From NCBI GenBank assembly GCA_946187325.1, contig CAMHQC010000016.1, forward strand, positions 1 through 43,165: DNA of 43,165 nucleotides, read 5' to 3'. Made by a program: the position numbers and the translations under genes. Shown here one piece after another: positions 11,362 through 19,482 of the stretch. This DNA comes from an uncultured Clostridia bacterium (GTDB taxonomy: Bacteria; Bacillota; Clostridia; Oscillospirales; Acutalibacteraceae). Under the pieces are notes generated by a model, which was not told where the DNA came from, searched no databases, and worked only from the letters and a program-made list of their open reading frames with translations. Every line of letters begins with the position of its first letter. The first letter of the stretch is position 1.

Positions 11362-13416
11362 TTGAATATACTGGTTTTATCACCCGTTAAAAAGCTGAAA
11401 AAAGATAAAACTGAATATTCATCCGAATTTGCGCGGGCGCTTAAAGCCGGAGCAAACGAGGTAACGGTTAAGGAGATTTTTCCTCTCGCCTTGGAATCGG
11501 AGCTCAAAAAAGCCGTTAAAGGCGCAAGCAAACCCGATTTAATACTGATTCCCGAAAAGCAATGCTCGGAAAGCGGTTTCAGAAGCAAATTCGCTTTTAT
11601 TATCAGCCGAGGCGAGCGCAAGGTTCAAAACGTCCCGAACACTAAGGAAAAGATAAACATTAGAAGGTCGCTTAAAGACCTTAAAAACAACGTAAAATAT
11701 CTCACCGCCAAGCTAAAAAAACAGGACGTTCAAAGAGAACCCCGCGAGCCTAAGTTCGTTACATATAACCGCAAGAAAACCCACGTTTTTAAAATCGACC
11801 TCGGCGGTAAAACCGCTTACGCGTTCAGCTATATCGGCACAAAGGTTGCCGTTATACCCGAGGATATAAGTTCCGAAAGCGTATCGAATTTACCCGAGCT
11901 CGTATTATCGGTTTTCAGCGATAATAACGAAGCATACCCCGACGGATACTCGCTGACCGAGAGAACGCTCAAGGTAACCACCTTTACCGAGCGCCATTTC
12001 CCGAGAAAGGGCGACTCCAAGGACGAGGTTATAAGAAAGTCGGTAATGCTCGCGGCAACGCTCGTGTTCATCGTCGCGGGATATTTATTCGTCTACAATA
12101 TGTTCGTTATTCCGGCTCAGCAACAGGCTCTTCAAAGCGAAATCCGCACTATTTTCTACGAAAATGTCGAAACCTCGCCGGGCAAGAGCAACACAAAGTT
12201 CAAAGCTCCGAACTGGAAAAAGCTCAAGAAAATCAACTCGGATATAAAGGGTTGGATTAAGCTGAACAACACAAAAATCGACTACCCGATTTTACAGTCG
12301 AAATCCGACAACAGATATACTCAGTTTTACTTAAACCACAACTACTTAAAGCAGTACACTCCCCGAGGCTTCGGCGCGATTTTTATAGATTACCGAAGCA
12401 AAAAGGGTATGAAAAGCAAGAACATCGTGCTCCACGGACATCATATGGAGGACGGCACAATGTTCGGCGATATGATGAAGTACGGCAGATACTCGGGCAA
12501 CCTCGGTTTCTATAAAAAATCTCCGACGGTTAAAATCAGCACGCCGTCGGGCGGTACCAAGAACTACAAGATTATTTCGATTTTTAAATCAAACGTAAAT
12601 CCAGCTCAGGGCGAGTTTTTCGATTTCTACTGCGCGAAGTTTAAGAGCAAGGCGCAGTTTATGAACTACGTATACAATATAAAAATCCGCTCGCTCATAG
12701 ACTGTCCGGTTAACGTCAACGAAAACGACCAGCTTTTAACTATGGTTACCTGCTCATATGAGTTCCCGGGATTCAGAACGGTAATCGTCGCGAGAAAATG
12801 CAGAGCTAACGAAAGCGCGTCGGTGGACACCGGCTCGGCTAAGCTCAACAAAAACCCTGTATGGCCTCAGTGCTACTACAACCGATTCAGAGCGACAAGA
12901 CCTACAGTTCTCACCTTTAGAAAAGCGTATAAAAAAGGGCTTATTAAATGGTATGACGGAAGCTCTAAGCTCAGCGGAAGCGAACAGCTCCCGACCTCGT
13001 TTAAAGAAACTACCCAACCCGCCACCAAGCCGACTACCAAACCTGCTCAGCCGAAGGTAACCAAACCGACCGAACCGCCTAAAAAATACTACACAATAAA
13101 AATAACGCGGTATAATAAGCACGGTAAAAAGAAGGTTACCAAAAAGAAAGTTGTCGAGGGTACGATTATAAAAATCACCAAGTCGGGCAACTTTAAGAAA
13201 AACGGCTATAAATACACCTTTAAGAAATGGAAGGTTAAGGGCGTTAAGGGCAAGAAATATCTCAGCCGTAAGCTTAAAAAAATCAGGGTGCGCTCGAATA
13301 TCAGGCTGGCGGCTAAATATAAGAAGAAAAAGATACCCGTCAAAAAGCCCGCTAAGCCTCAGCCCTCTACAGAAAAGCCGACCGAGGCTCAAAACGCGGA
13401 TAATACGGAGGATTGA
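11362..13416 (+). CDS. Class B sortase with large cytoplasmic N-terminus and basic C-terminal domain
   Basis: A 684-aa membrane transpeptidase-like protein, far longer than usual sortase B (about 240-300 aa). Residues 1-225 form a soluble, presumably cytoplasmic region I cannot assign. A membrane segment spans about 226-251. The sortase domain (about 285-480) has catalytic His360 (LHGHHMEDGTMFG), Cys464 (MVTCSYEF) and Arg472 (FRTVIVARK). A Thr/Pro linker (about 548-575) and a Lys-rich module resembling InlB/Listeria-Bacteroides repeats (about 577-655) follow. The start is TTG with AAGGAGGAC upstream. It sits between thiI and a MoCF-like gene in one tight cluster. No LPXTG-like substrate is evident in the neighbouring secreted proteins. 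Confidence 0.85.
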   Translation: MNILVLSPVKKLKKDKTEYSSEFARALKAGANEVTVKEIFPLALESELKKAVKGASKPDLILIPEKQCSESGFRSKFAFIISRGERKVQNVPNTKEKINIRRSLKDLKNNVKYLTAKLKKQDVQREPREPKFVTYNRKKTHVFKIDLGGKTAYAFSYIGTKVAVIPEDISSESVSNLPELVLSVFSDNNEAYPDGYSLTERTLKVTTFTERHFPRKGDSKDEVIRKSVMLAATLVFIVAGYLFVYNMFVIPAQQQALQSEIRTIFYENVETSPGKSNTKFKAPNWKKLKKINSDIKGWIKLNNTKIDYPILQSKSDNRYTQFYLNHNYLKQYTPRGFGAIFIDYRSKKGMKSKNIVLHGHHMEDGTMFGDMMKYGRYSGNLGFYKKSPTVKISTPSGGTKNYKIISIFKSNVNPAQGEFFDFYCAKFKSKAQFMNYVYNIKIRSLIDCPVNVNENDQLLTMVTCSYEFPGFRTVIVARKCRANESASVDTGSAKLNKNPVWPQCYYNRFRATRPTVLTFRKAYKKGLIKWYDGSSKLSGSEQLPTSFKETTQPATKPTTKPAQPKVTKPTEPPKKYYTIKITRYNKHGKKKVTKKKVVEGTIIKITKSGNFKKNGYKYTFKKWKVKGVKGKKYLSRKLKKIRVRSNIRLAAKYKKKKIPVKKPAKPQPSTEKPTEAQNADNTED

Positions 13417-13418
13417 TC

Positions 13419-13832
13419 ATGAATTGTGAACTTATATTTTACCTCGCGGCTAAGACCAATTTGTGCGAAAAATCGCTCGAAGCGTCGCTGAAAAATCTGG
13501 ACTTAAACTTCCGGACCTCGCTTTTTGCCACTGAGTCGAACAATCTCGGCAACCTTATAATCGAAGCATTCGAAAAAACGAACGTTGTATTTGTAATCGG
13601 CGGACTCGGCACAGACGGTGAAATCGGCATAGAGAATATCCTCTCGAAAGCCTTAGCCAACAAATCCCCCGACGACCTCAAAAAGCTTAAAAATATTACG
13701 GGAGGCGCCGACGGTTATCTTATCCGTCAGGGAGGTCAGCTTCTTATAGCTTTGCCCGACAGCCCACCTGAGATAGAAGCGTTTTTCGAAGGACCGTTAA
13801 GAAATTACCTGGAGAGATTTACCGTCAACTAA
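13419..13832 (+). CDS. Small MoCF/CinA-like domain protein
   Basis: A 137-aa soluble protein. VVFVIGGLGTDGEIGIENIL and LLIALPDSPPEIEAFFEGPL resemble the TGGLGPT...D and LPGPPSEM segments of the MoCF domain in CinA and MoaB/MogA proteins. These normally bind molybdopterin or act in nucleotide repair, but no molybdenum-cofactor genes lie nearby, so the substrate is unknown. The ATG at 13419 is chosen over an in-frame TTG at 13413 because GGAGG sits 7 bp before it; the gene then starts 2 bp after the sortase stop. Tight coupling to the sortase suggests a shared job, which is inference. Confidence 0.6.
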   Translation: MNCELIFYLAAKTNLCEKSLEASLKNLDLNFRTSLFATESNNLGNLIIEAFEKTNVVFVIGGLGTDGEIGIENILSKALANKSPDDLKKLKNITGGADGYLIRQGGQLLIALPDSPPEIEAFFEGPLRNYLERFTVN

Positions 13833-13968
13833 AGTTTATTGATATTGTAACCAAAAATCTCACCTCTTTTTTATATACTATTTACAATAGAAAAAACGCG
13901 AGTTTTTTGGTAAAATAGAAATGGTGAATAATATCATTCTCAATAGATTAAAAAAGGAGAGATTTTCA

Positions 13969-14838
13969 ATGAGAATATTTAAAAAATCTGCGGCGGTTTT
14001 ACTTTCCGCTTTAATGCTTATTTCTTTATTCAGTGTCGCGGCTAACGCCGAAACCGGATCCATTAAGGTCGAGGCTGTTTCTAACGTAGCCCCTACCGTA
14101 ACCAATTCGTACGACTTATCTAAAGACAGCACAGTTACCTTTACATTCAAGGCTAAAACCGCTTATAAAATCGCTAACAGCCAGGGTTCTCTTACCTACG
14201 ACCACAACTACTTAACTCTCACAAGCTTCGAGCTTAAAAAGTTAAGCGGAGCGATAGTTAACACTAAGGCTGTCGATAATGTTTATTTCAACTCTACCGA
14301 CATCTCTACTCTCGCTGACTTCTCTAAGGGAGAGGCGCTCGCGACAGCTACATTCAAAATAGTTAAAGCGGGCTTTACCGGAATCTCGTTTGATATAGAA
14401 GAGCTTAACGCTATCGACAACAATGCGGATGTCCCCGTAATTTCGGGCGGCGTTATTAAGGATTCCAAGGCGGCGTTTACACTCGCGCTTTCCGCCAACG
14501 CTTCTCAGAAAGCCGTTAAGAAAGCTAATCCGATTAAAGTTAAGGCTGTTAAGAAAACAGTTAAGGCTAAGAAATTAGCAAAGAAGGCTCAGACTGTTAA
14601 AAAAGCCTTAAAGGTAACTAAGGCTCAGGGTAAGGTAACTTACAAGAAGGTTAAGAAAGGCTCGACAGCTAAGCTTTATAAGAAAGTAACCGTTAACAGT
14701 AAAACAGGCGCTATCAAGATTAAAAAGGGTAAGCTCTCAAAGAAAACTTACAAGCTCGTTGTAAGCGTAAAGGCTGCGGGTAACTCTAAATATAAGGCTA
14801 AGACAGTTAAAAAGACTGTTAAGATTAAAGTAAAATAA
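13969..14838 (+). CDS. Secreted cohesin-like protein with Lys-rich C-terminus
   Basis: A 289-aa exported protein. A signal peptide (1-27, ending AANA) is followed by a beta-rich module (about 32-175) with QGSLTYDHNYLTLTSFEL and a later ISFDIEELNAID, which fits a cohesin-like or related beta-sandwich fold. A very basic C-terminal domain (about 185-289) contains KKANPIKVKA, TKAQGKVTYKKV and AAGNSKYKAKTV; similar Lys-rich ends are common in surface proteins of gut Clostridia. The ATG at 13969 is chosen over 13921 because of AAAAAGGAGAG before it and the signal peptide. The downstream starch-binding protein has the same two modules. No dockerin partner is seen here. Confidence 0.7.
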   Translation: MRIFKKSAAVLLSALMLISLFSVAANAETGSIKVEAVSNVAPTVTNSYDLSKDSTVTFTFKAKTAYKIANSQGSLTYDHNYLTLTSFELKKLSGAIVNTKAVDNVYFNSTDISTLADFSKGEALATATFKIVKAGFTGISFDIEELNAIDNNADVPVISGGVIKDSKAAFTLALSANASQKAVKKANPIKVKAVKKTVKAKKLAKKAQTVKKALKVTKAQGKVTYKKVKKGSTAKLYKKVTVNSKTGAIKIKKGKLSKKTYKLVVSVKAAGNSKYKAKTVKKTVKIKVK

Positions 14839-14848
14839 TCGTTTTTGC

Positions 14849-14880
14849 AAAGGGCTTCCTTCGGGAAGCCTTTTCCTTTT
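14849..14880 (+). terminator. Intrinsic terminator
   Basis: A GGCTTCC / GGAAGCC stem with a TTCG tetraloop, followed by TTTTCCTTTT, 14 bp after the cohesin-like gene. Confidence 0.85.
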
Positions 14881-15075
14881 ATATAGGAGAAGGTTTAATA
14901 TTTAACCTATAAATTTATCTTTCTACACGTCTTTTTTTCACTATACGCTCTCCATATGTTCACTATAATGACAAAATCAACAAAATTTACTTACTTATTT
15001 GACTATTTTGCCAATAGATAAAAAGTTAAGATAATGTTACAATATTATTGTAAATTTAGAAGGAGGATTGTTCTA

Positions 15076-17460
15076 ATGAAGACATCTTTTAAGAAATTAA
15101 CAGCTGTATTCTTAGCGGTACTTATGGTTATGTCCGTATTTTCGGTTATGGCAGTATTCGCTGCTGATACAGGCAAGACAGAAACCGGCGCTTCTACATT
15201 CAAGTTTACAGATAACCAAGGATGGGGTTCTGTATATGTTTATTGCTGGGATGAAAACGGCACCGGTATCGGCGGCGAATGGCCCGGAGTTCTCGGACGA
15301 GACGCTGAAGTTAACGGCTTCGGCGAAACTTTTTTCACAATTGACGTTCCCGACGGAGCGGTAGGTTGTGTAGTTAACAACGGTAACGGCGCTCAGACAT
15401 CTGATATCACAGATTTCAGCGTTGAAGGTTATTACACCGATGGCACCAAAAATGACAAAGGCCACTTTAATGTTATTCCTTGGCCCGGCGGCTCAGGCGG
15501 CGGAGAACAAGGCGGCGGAGAACAAGGCGGCGGAGAGCAAGGTGGCGGCTCCGGCGACACAACAACTATTCACGTAACAGATAACCTCGGTTGGGGTTCG
15601 ATGTACGTTCATTACTGGGGCGGTTCGTCAGAAACTAAATGGCCCGGTATCGCGATGAATAACGACGGCGATAACGGCTATGGAAGCACTAACTTCTCAG
15701 CTACTGTTCCTTCCGACGCTACAGGTTATGTATTCAATAACGGCAGCGGCGCTCAGACTGTTGATGTTACTGATGTAAGTGTTGAAGGATACTGGCTTGA
15801 CGGTACTCAGGATGATAAAGGTCACTATAATGTACGTCTTTGGGGTGACACCGGCGAAGGCGGCGAAGGCGGCGAAGGCGGCGGCGGAGACGATCCGTAC
15901 GGCGGCGGTGGCGGCGGTTCGCTCTCTAACAAGTTTGTAGCTATTATCTACTGTGAAAACGCGGGTACAGACGACGCGAGCAGAAACTCCGAGCATGAGT
16001 TTACAAGCGACGGTACTCTTACATACGACTTCCCCGGAGACAGCTATGTATTCGTTCGTAACTATGATACAGGTGTTCAGTATTGCACAGACGGTTGGTC
16101 TAATTTCGCAAATCCCGTTACACTTGTAAACGAGAACACAGCATCGCAGTTTGACAAGATGTATGTTCCGGCGGGCACCCATACTCTCTATCTTTCGGAT
16201 AACGGCGACGATACATTAACTCTTTCATACGACCAGTCATCCGGTGGCGGAGATGATCCTACTGATCCTCCTGTAGATCCTACAGATCCCCCGGTTGATC
16301 CCACTGATCCTCCTGTAGATCCTACAGATCCTCCGGTTAATCCCACAGACGCTCCTGTTAATCCCACAGACGCTCCTGTTAATCCGACAGATGCTCCTGT
16401 TAATCCCACAGACGCTCCTGTCAATCCTACAGACTCACCTGTAACTCCCACACAGGCTCCCGAGCCCGGCTCAGGTTTAGCTATTACAACAGCTCTCAAC
16501 GGAGCTACAATCAACACAATCGACTGCAAGGGTACATCCGTTACAGTTACTTATAACCTCCAGTCCCCGTTACTTCTCGAGGACGGTCAGGGTACACTTT
16601 ACTACGATACAGCTAAGCTTTCGTTAGCTTCAGTATCATTACCGAATGTACAGTCAGGTCTTATTCTTAACCCGAATATCCCCGGCGAGGCAAGATTTAA
16701 CTTTACAGGCGTTAACCCCGTTACTAACTCAGGTATCTTCGACTTTAAGTCTAACAAGACATTCGTAACAGCTACATTCAACGTTGTAGGCTCAGGCGCT
16801 ACAACAATCAACCTCGACATCGAGGAGCTCGACGGTCTTGAGAACGGTCAGCAGGTTCCTTACTATACAAATAAGGTTGCTGCGGCGGCGGCTTCCTCAA
16901 TCACACAGAGTCTCGCTAAGCCGACAGTAGACGTTCAGGGCGAAGCTACAGAGCCTCAGCCCACAACACAGGGTGGCGGCGATACACCTGTAGAGCCCAC
17001 AACTCAGGGCGGCGGCGATACACCGACTACACCTCAGCCCACACAGTACACCCCGACTACACCTCAGCCGACAGTAGCTCCTACAACAGTAGCTCCCGTC
17101 CAGCCCACAACTGAGAAGAAGGTTACAGCTAAGAAAGCTAACCCGATCAAGGTTAAGGCTAAGACAGTAAAGGTTAAGGCTTCTACTCTCAGCAAAAAGG
17201 CTCTTAAGATTAAGATTAAGAAAGCTCTTAAAGTAACTAAGGCTCAGGGTAAGAAAACTTACTATAAGGTTAAGAAGGGTTCAACCAAGAAGCTCTACAA
17301 GAAGGTTAAAGTTGCTAAGACGAGCGGTAAGATTACTATTAAGAAGATTAAGCTTAAGAAGGGTAAGACCTATAAGCTCAAGATTAAGGTAACCGCCGCG
17401 GGTAACTCTAAGTATAAGAAGAAGAGTGTATCTAAGGTTGTTAAGATTAAAGTTAAATAA
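15076..17460 (+). CDS. Secreted starch-binding (CBM26-like) multi-module protein
   Basis: A 794-aa exported protein. Signal peptide 1-30. Two related modules (about 40-136 and 163-256) each have an N/LGWGS(V/M)YV start, WPG, and a NNG(N/S)GAQT segment typical of CBM26 starch-binding modules. A third beta-rich module (about 286-390) has the look of another carbohydrate-binding domain. A (V/D/N)PTD-rich linker (about 393-467), a cohesin-like module (about 468-612), a TTQGGGDTP/TTPQPT linker and a Lys-rich domain (683-794) follow. The last two modules match those of the gene just upstream. The start at 15076 has AGAAGGAGG. It probably holds starch at the cell surface; no catalytic domain is present. 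Confidence 0.8.
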   Translation: MKTSFKKLTAVFLAVLMVMSVFSVMAVFAADTGKTETGASTFKFTDNQGWGSVYVYCWDENGTGIGGEWPGVLGRDAEVNGFGETFFTIDVPDGAVGCVVNNGNGAQTSDITDFSVEGYYTDGTKNDKGHFNVIPWPGGSGGGEQGGGEQGGGEQGGGSGDTTTIHVTDNLGWGSMYVHYWGGSSETKWPGIAMNNDGDNGYGSTNFSATVPSDATGYVFNNGSGAQTVDVTDVSVEGYWLDGTQDDKGHYNVRLWGDTGEGGEGGEGGGGDDPYGGGGGGSLSNKFVAIIYCENAGTDDASRNSEHEFTSDGTLTYDFPGDSYVFVRNYDTGVQYCTDGWSNFANPVTLVNENTASQFDKMYVPAGTHTLYLSDNGDDTLTLSYDQSSGGGDDPTDPPVDPTDPPVDPTDPPVDPTDPPVNPTDAPVNPTDAPVNPTDAPVNPTDAPVNPTDSPVTPTQAPEPGSGLAITTALNGATINTIDCKGTSVTVTYNLQSPLLLEDGQGTLYYDTAKLSLASVSLPNVQSGLILNPNIPGEARFNFTGVNPVTNSGIFDFKSNKTFVTATFNVVGSGATTINLDIEELDGLENGQQVPYYTNKVAAAAASSITQSLAKPTVDVQGEATEPQPTTQGGGDTPVEPTTQGGGDTPTTPQPTQYTPTTPQPTVAPTTVAPVQPTTEKKVTAKKANPIKVKAKTVKVKASTLSKKALKIKIKKALKVTKAQGKKTYYKVKKGSTKKLYKKVKVAKTSGKITIKKIKLKKGKTYKLKIKVTAAGNSKYKKKSVSKVVKIKVK
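15496..15540 (+). repeat. 15-bp tandem repeat encoding GGGEQ linker
   Basis: Three near-identical copies of GGCGGCGGAGAACAA encode a Gly/Glu/Gln linker between the two CBM26-like modules. Confidence 0.9.
16252..16450 (+). repeat. 21-bp tandem repeat encoding Pro-Thr-Asp linker
   Basis: About nine 21-bp units encode DPTDPPV and then NPTDAPV heptads, grading from one variant to the other. It is an in-frame coding minisatellite whose copy number is likely to vary between strains. Confidence 0.85.
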
Positions 17461-17474
17461 TCTAGCTTAACATA

Positions 17475-17507
17475 AATCCTCCACCATTTCGGTGGAGGAT
17501 TTTTTTA
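17475..17507 (+). terminator. Intrinsic terminator
   Basis: A perfect 11-bp stem, AATCCTCCACC / GGTGGAGGATT, with loop ATTTC and a run of T, 14 bp after the starch-binding gene. Confidence 0.93.
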
Positions 17508-17517
17508 GCATTATATA

Positions 17518-17546
17518 AAGAAAAGGACTGCCGAAGCAGTCCTTTG
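17518..17546 (-). terminator. Intrinsic terminator of the small membrane protein gene
   Basis: AAAGGACTGC / GCAGTCCTTT with a 4-nt loop; on the minus strand it is followed by TTTCTTT. It lies 11 bp beyond the stop of the gene at 17557. Confidence 0.8.
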
Positions 17547-17556
17547 TTTACTGTAT

Positions 17557-17940
17557 TTATAGATAATTTAATCCGATATAAACTCCTACGCCTAAAAAGC
17601 ATATTCCGAGGGCTACGAGTACAGCCGCTATAATCATAAGCTTTTTTGACTTATTCTTTTCGGCGGGGAGCTTTTGCTTAGCCTGCGGCTTTTCGGGAGT
17701 ATAGATTTTTACATTGTCCTCAGGTTCAGGCTTTAAGTTAAACTGACCGATATCGATCTCTATCTCCTCTACCCTGTTTAAAACCTTTCGCTCCTCTTTA
17801 TCGTAGGGAGAGCTTTCGCTCACGGCTGCGGAGGGGTTGCGTCGTGAGTTAATAGGCGGCGACGGGTTAGGCTTTTTCAGGTGTTTAGGTTTTTGTCCGT
17901 TAGTATTCTCGTATTTAAAACGATAATCTCGTTTAGCCAC
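17557..17940 (-). CDS. Small tail-anchored-type membrane protein, unknown function
   Basis: A 127-aa protein I do not recognise. The first 98 residues are polar, Pro-, Lys- and Asn-rich and probably disordered. A single hydrophobic segment (about 100-124, MIIAAVLVALGICFLGVGVY) ends the protein with only a few residues beyond it, so most of it should face the cytoplasm. The start is GTG, with AAGGAGGCGG at good spacing. The gene has its own terminator and lies 56 bp downstream of the FkbM-type gene on the same strand. Confidence 0.65.
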   Translation of the reverse strand: MAKRDYRFKYENTNGQKPKHLKKPNPSPPINSRRNPSAAVSESSPYDKEERKVLNRVEEIEIDIGQFNLKPEPEDNVKIYTPEKPQAKQKLPAEKNKSKKLMIIAAVLVALGICFLGVGVYIGLNYL

Positions 17941-17996
17941 TATACCGCCTCCTTGTCTTACTTAAAATTTACCACCTTTACGGCGATATGTCAACT

Positions 17997-19052
17997 CTAC
18001 ACACAGTAGAGGTTTGTATCCCAATGCGGAATATACGGGTGATGTCTAAGGTAGAATTTATAGCCCGGGTTTATGCTTTTTAGCTGTAAAATCAGCGAAA
18101 AGATGTCCTCGCTCCTGTGATAAGCCGCTACGTTCAGCTTAGGCTTAAACAGCCTAATCGTGTTCTCCATACCCTCGAAGGTCTCCTTTTCGGCGCCCTC
18201 TACATCAAGCTTAGCGTAGGTTATACGCTTACCGCAGAGAATAGTATCGACTCTCGCCGCCTGAATCGGAGTACCTTTGTCGGAAATAGCGCAGTTACGC
18301 CCCGATTTTGTGTTAAAATTTATCACCGTGTTCTTATTATAGGAGCCGAGTTGCCACAGGTTCACGTTTTCCATATCCGAACAATAGTCGGAAAGCTTCT
18401 TAAAGCTCCTTGCGTTAGGCTCAAAGGCGGTAATGCTCTCGTATTGTCCGTCTGTATAGCTGAGAAACTCGTCGATAGTATCGCCGTTATACGCTCCTAA
18501 GTCGAGGTACGCTTCATTTCCGCCTAAATTTAGGATTTTAAACGCCTCGTCCTTATCGGTGGTACAGCTGTCTAAATACTTTAAATCGCCGCTGTACTGG
18601 AAACGTATTATATCCTCGAAAACCTGTCGGCTTAAATCGTCCGCAAGCTCGCTGTAAGCCGTTTTAAAGGCATTTTCGTTAGAGGTAACAAAGTTATCAT
18701 TAAAAATATTATCGCCGAATACGGGCACAGACGGAACTAAAAGCGTGTGCTTTTCAGCGACCGATTTAATATGGTTCATAACGTCGGGGAGTTGGCTCGC
18801 GAAACACAGTGCGACTAAAAATTCCTCGAGCTCATTCTCGAAATCGGATAGCTTTTTTACGGTAAAGCCTCTAAACGACTGTCCCCGCACAAAGTCGTCG
18901 CTCGCCATAACCCCGCGGGGCTTAATTCCGAGCTTATAAAACTCGTCGAGAACTTTATCGGCGCCGTCACCCATTCCGTAGAGGACAATCGGCTTATCTG
19001 TAGTTTTGAAAAAATCCCAGACAGACGTCAAGGACGATAAAAATTTCAGCAT
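17997..19052 (-). CDS. FkbM-family SAM-dependent methyltransferase
   Basis: A 351-aa protein. The C-terminal half (about 150-351) carries a SAM-binding fold with YLDLGAYNGDTIDEF (motif I), AFEPNARSF and the family motif YAKLDVEGAEKETFEGM, with a C-terminal HH.YIPHWDTNLYCV end. The N-terminal 120 residues contain a Rossmann-like YGMGDGADKVLDEF stretch, as in proteins where a nucleotide-sugar-like domain precedes the methyltransferase. The family methylates glycans and secondary metabolites; the substrate here is unknown and no polysaccharide locus surrounds it. The start has TTGGAG before ATG. Confidence 0.8.
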   Translation of the reverse strand: MLKFLSSLTSVWDFFKTTDKPIVLYGMGDGADKVLDEFYKLGIKPRGVMASDDFVRGQSFRGFTVKKLSDFENELEEFLVALCFASQLPDVMNHIKSVAEKHTLLVPSVPVFGDNIFNDNFVTSNENAFKTAYSELADDLSRQVFEDIIRFQYSGDLKYLDSCTTDKDEAFKILNLGGNEAYLDLGAYNGDTIDEFLSYTDGQYESITAFEPNARSFKKLSDYCSDMENVNLWQLGSYNKNTVINFNTKSGRNCAISDKGTPIQAARVDTILCGKRITYAKLDVEGAEKETFEGMENTIRLFKPKLNVAAYHRSEDIFSLILQLKSINPGYKFYLRHHPYIPHWDTNLYCV

Positions 19053-19070
19053 ATTATCTCCAATTTATCA

Positions 19071-19120
19071 GGATATAGGGTGTATTAGACTTAGCCCTTT
19101 CCCCTTAGCCCTTAGCCCTA
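19071..19120 (+). repeat. TAGGG/CCCTTA heptad repeat element, copy 2
   Basis: GGATATAGGG, then TGTATTAGACTTAGCCC (19081-19097), then CCCTTAG words. The core matches the copy at 8419-8436 (minus) with few differences. The arms are shorter than in copy 1. It lies just upstream of the FkbM-type gene. Confidence 0.6.
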
Positions 19121-19132
19121 AAGGATATAAAT

Positions 19133-19157
19133 AAAAACGCCCACCCTATTGGGTGGA
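19133..19157 (-). terminator. 5S rRNA terminator
   Basis: On the minus strand a CCACCC / GGGTGG stem with loop AATA is followed by GCGTTTTTATTT, directly beyond the 5S 3' end. Confidence 0.88.
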
Positions 19158-19167
19158 CACTTTAATT

Positions 19168-19286
19168 ATGTTGGCATCTCCCTATTTTCACAGGCCGTCG
19201 CCAGCCAACTATCTTCGGCACCACTGGGCTTAACTGCTGTGTTCGGTATGGGAACAGGTGGACCCCCAGCGTCATCGACACCAACT
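19168..19286 (-). rRNA. rrf: 5S ribosomal RNA
   Basis: The minus strand contains the conserved 5S core GTTCCCATACCGAACACAG and GTTAAGC, and a closing helix between GTTGGTGTC at the 5' end and GATGCCAAC at the 3' end. Its length of about 117-119 nt is normal; the exact ends are estimated. No 23S or 16S gene precedes it; it has its own promoter and terminator, so it is a stand-alone 5S unit. Confidence 0.95.
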
Positions 19287-19287
19287 C

Positions 19288-19303
19288 GTCACTTTCAAGC
19301 GAC
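19288..19303 (-). other. Hairpin at the 5' end of the 5S precursor
   Basis: GTCGCTTGAAAGTGAC folds into a 6-7 bp hairpin placed exactly where transcription should begin and just before mature 5S. It is probably a processing or stability element. Confidence 0.4.
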
Positions 19304-19309
19304 TTGATT

Positions 19310-19338
19310 ATTATAGCACTAAAGTTTTAAAAATGCAA
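19310..19338 (-). promoter_or_regulatory. 5S rRNA promoter
   Basis: On the minus strand TTGCAT (19338-19333), a 17-bp spacer and a perfect TATAAT (19315-19310). The start would fall near 19303, about 17 nt before mature 5S. Confidence 0.55.
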
Positions 19339-19407
19339 GGGGTTTTAGCAAATTTTTTAAAAAAATTTCTCATTATCGACACATACCCTCTCAATAGCCC
19401 TTTTTGC

Positions 19408-19436
19408 TTGACTTAATCGGTAAATAGGAGTAAAAT
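19408..19436 (+). promoter_or_regulatory. Candidate promoter of the DUF815 operon
   Basis: TTGACT (19408-19413), a 17-bp spacer and TAAAAT (19431-19436), both 5/6 to consensus, with the start codon about 46 bp downstream. Confidence 0.55.
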
Positions 19437-19482
19437 ATTAGATTAGTAAAATAGGTAAATCCGCCTTGATTGGACTGATATT

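Noticed and set aside
15697..16529. Long minus-strand ORFs in the starch-binding gene
   Set aside because: They are shadows of the repeat-rich coding sequence; low-complexity translation only.
13969..17460. The two secreted proteins as direct substrates of the nearby sortase
   Set aside because: Neither has an LPXTG/NPXTN-type motif followed by a hydrophobic segment at its C-terminus; both end in Lys-rich sequence.
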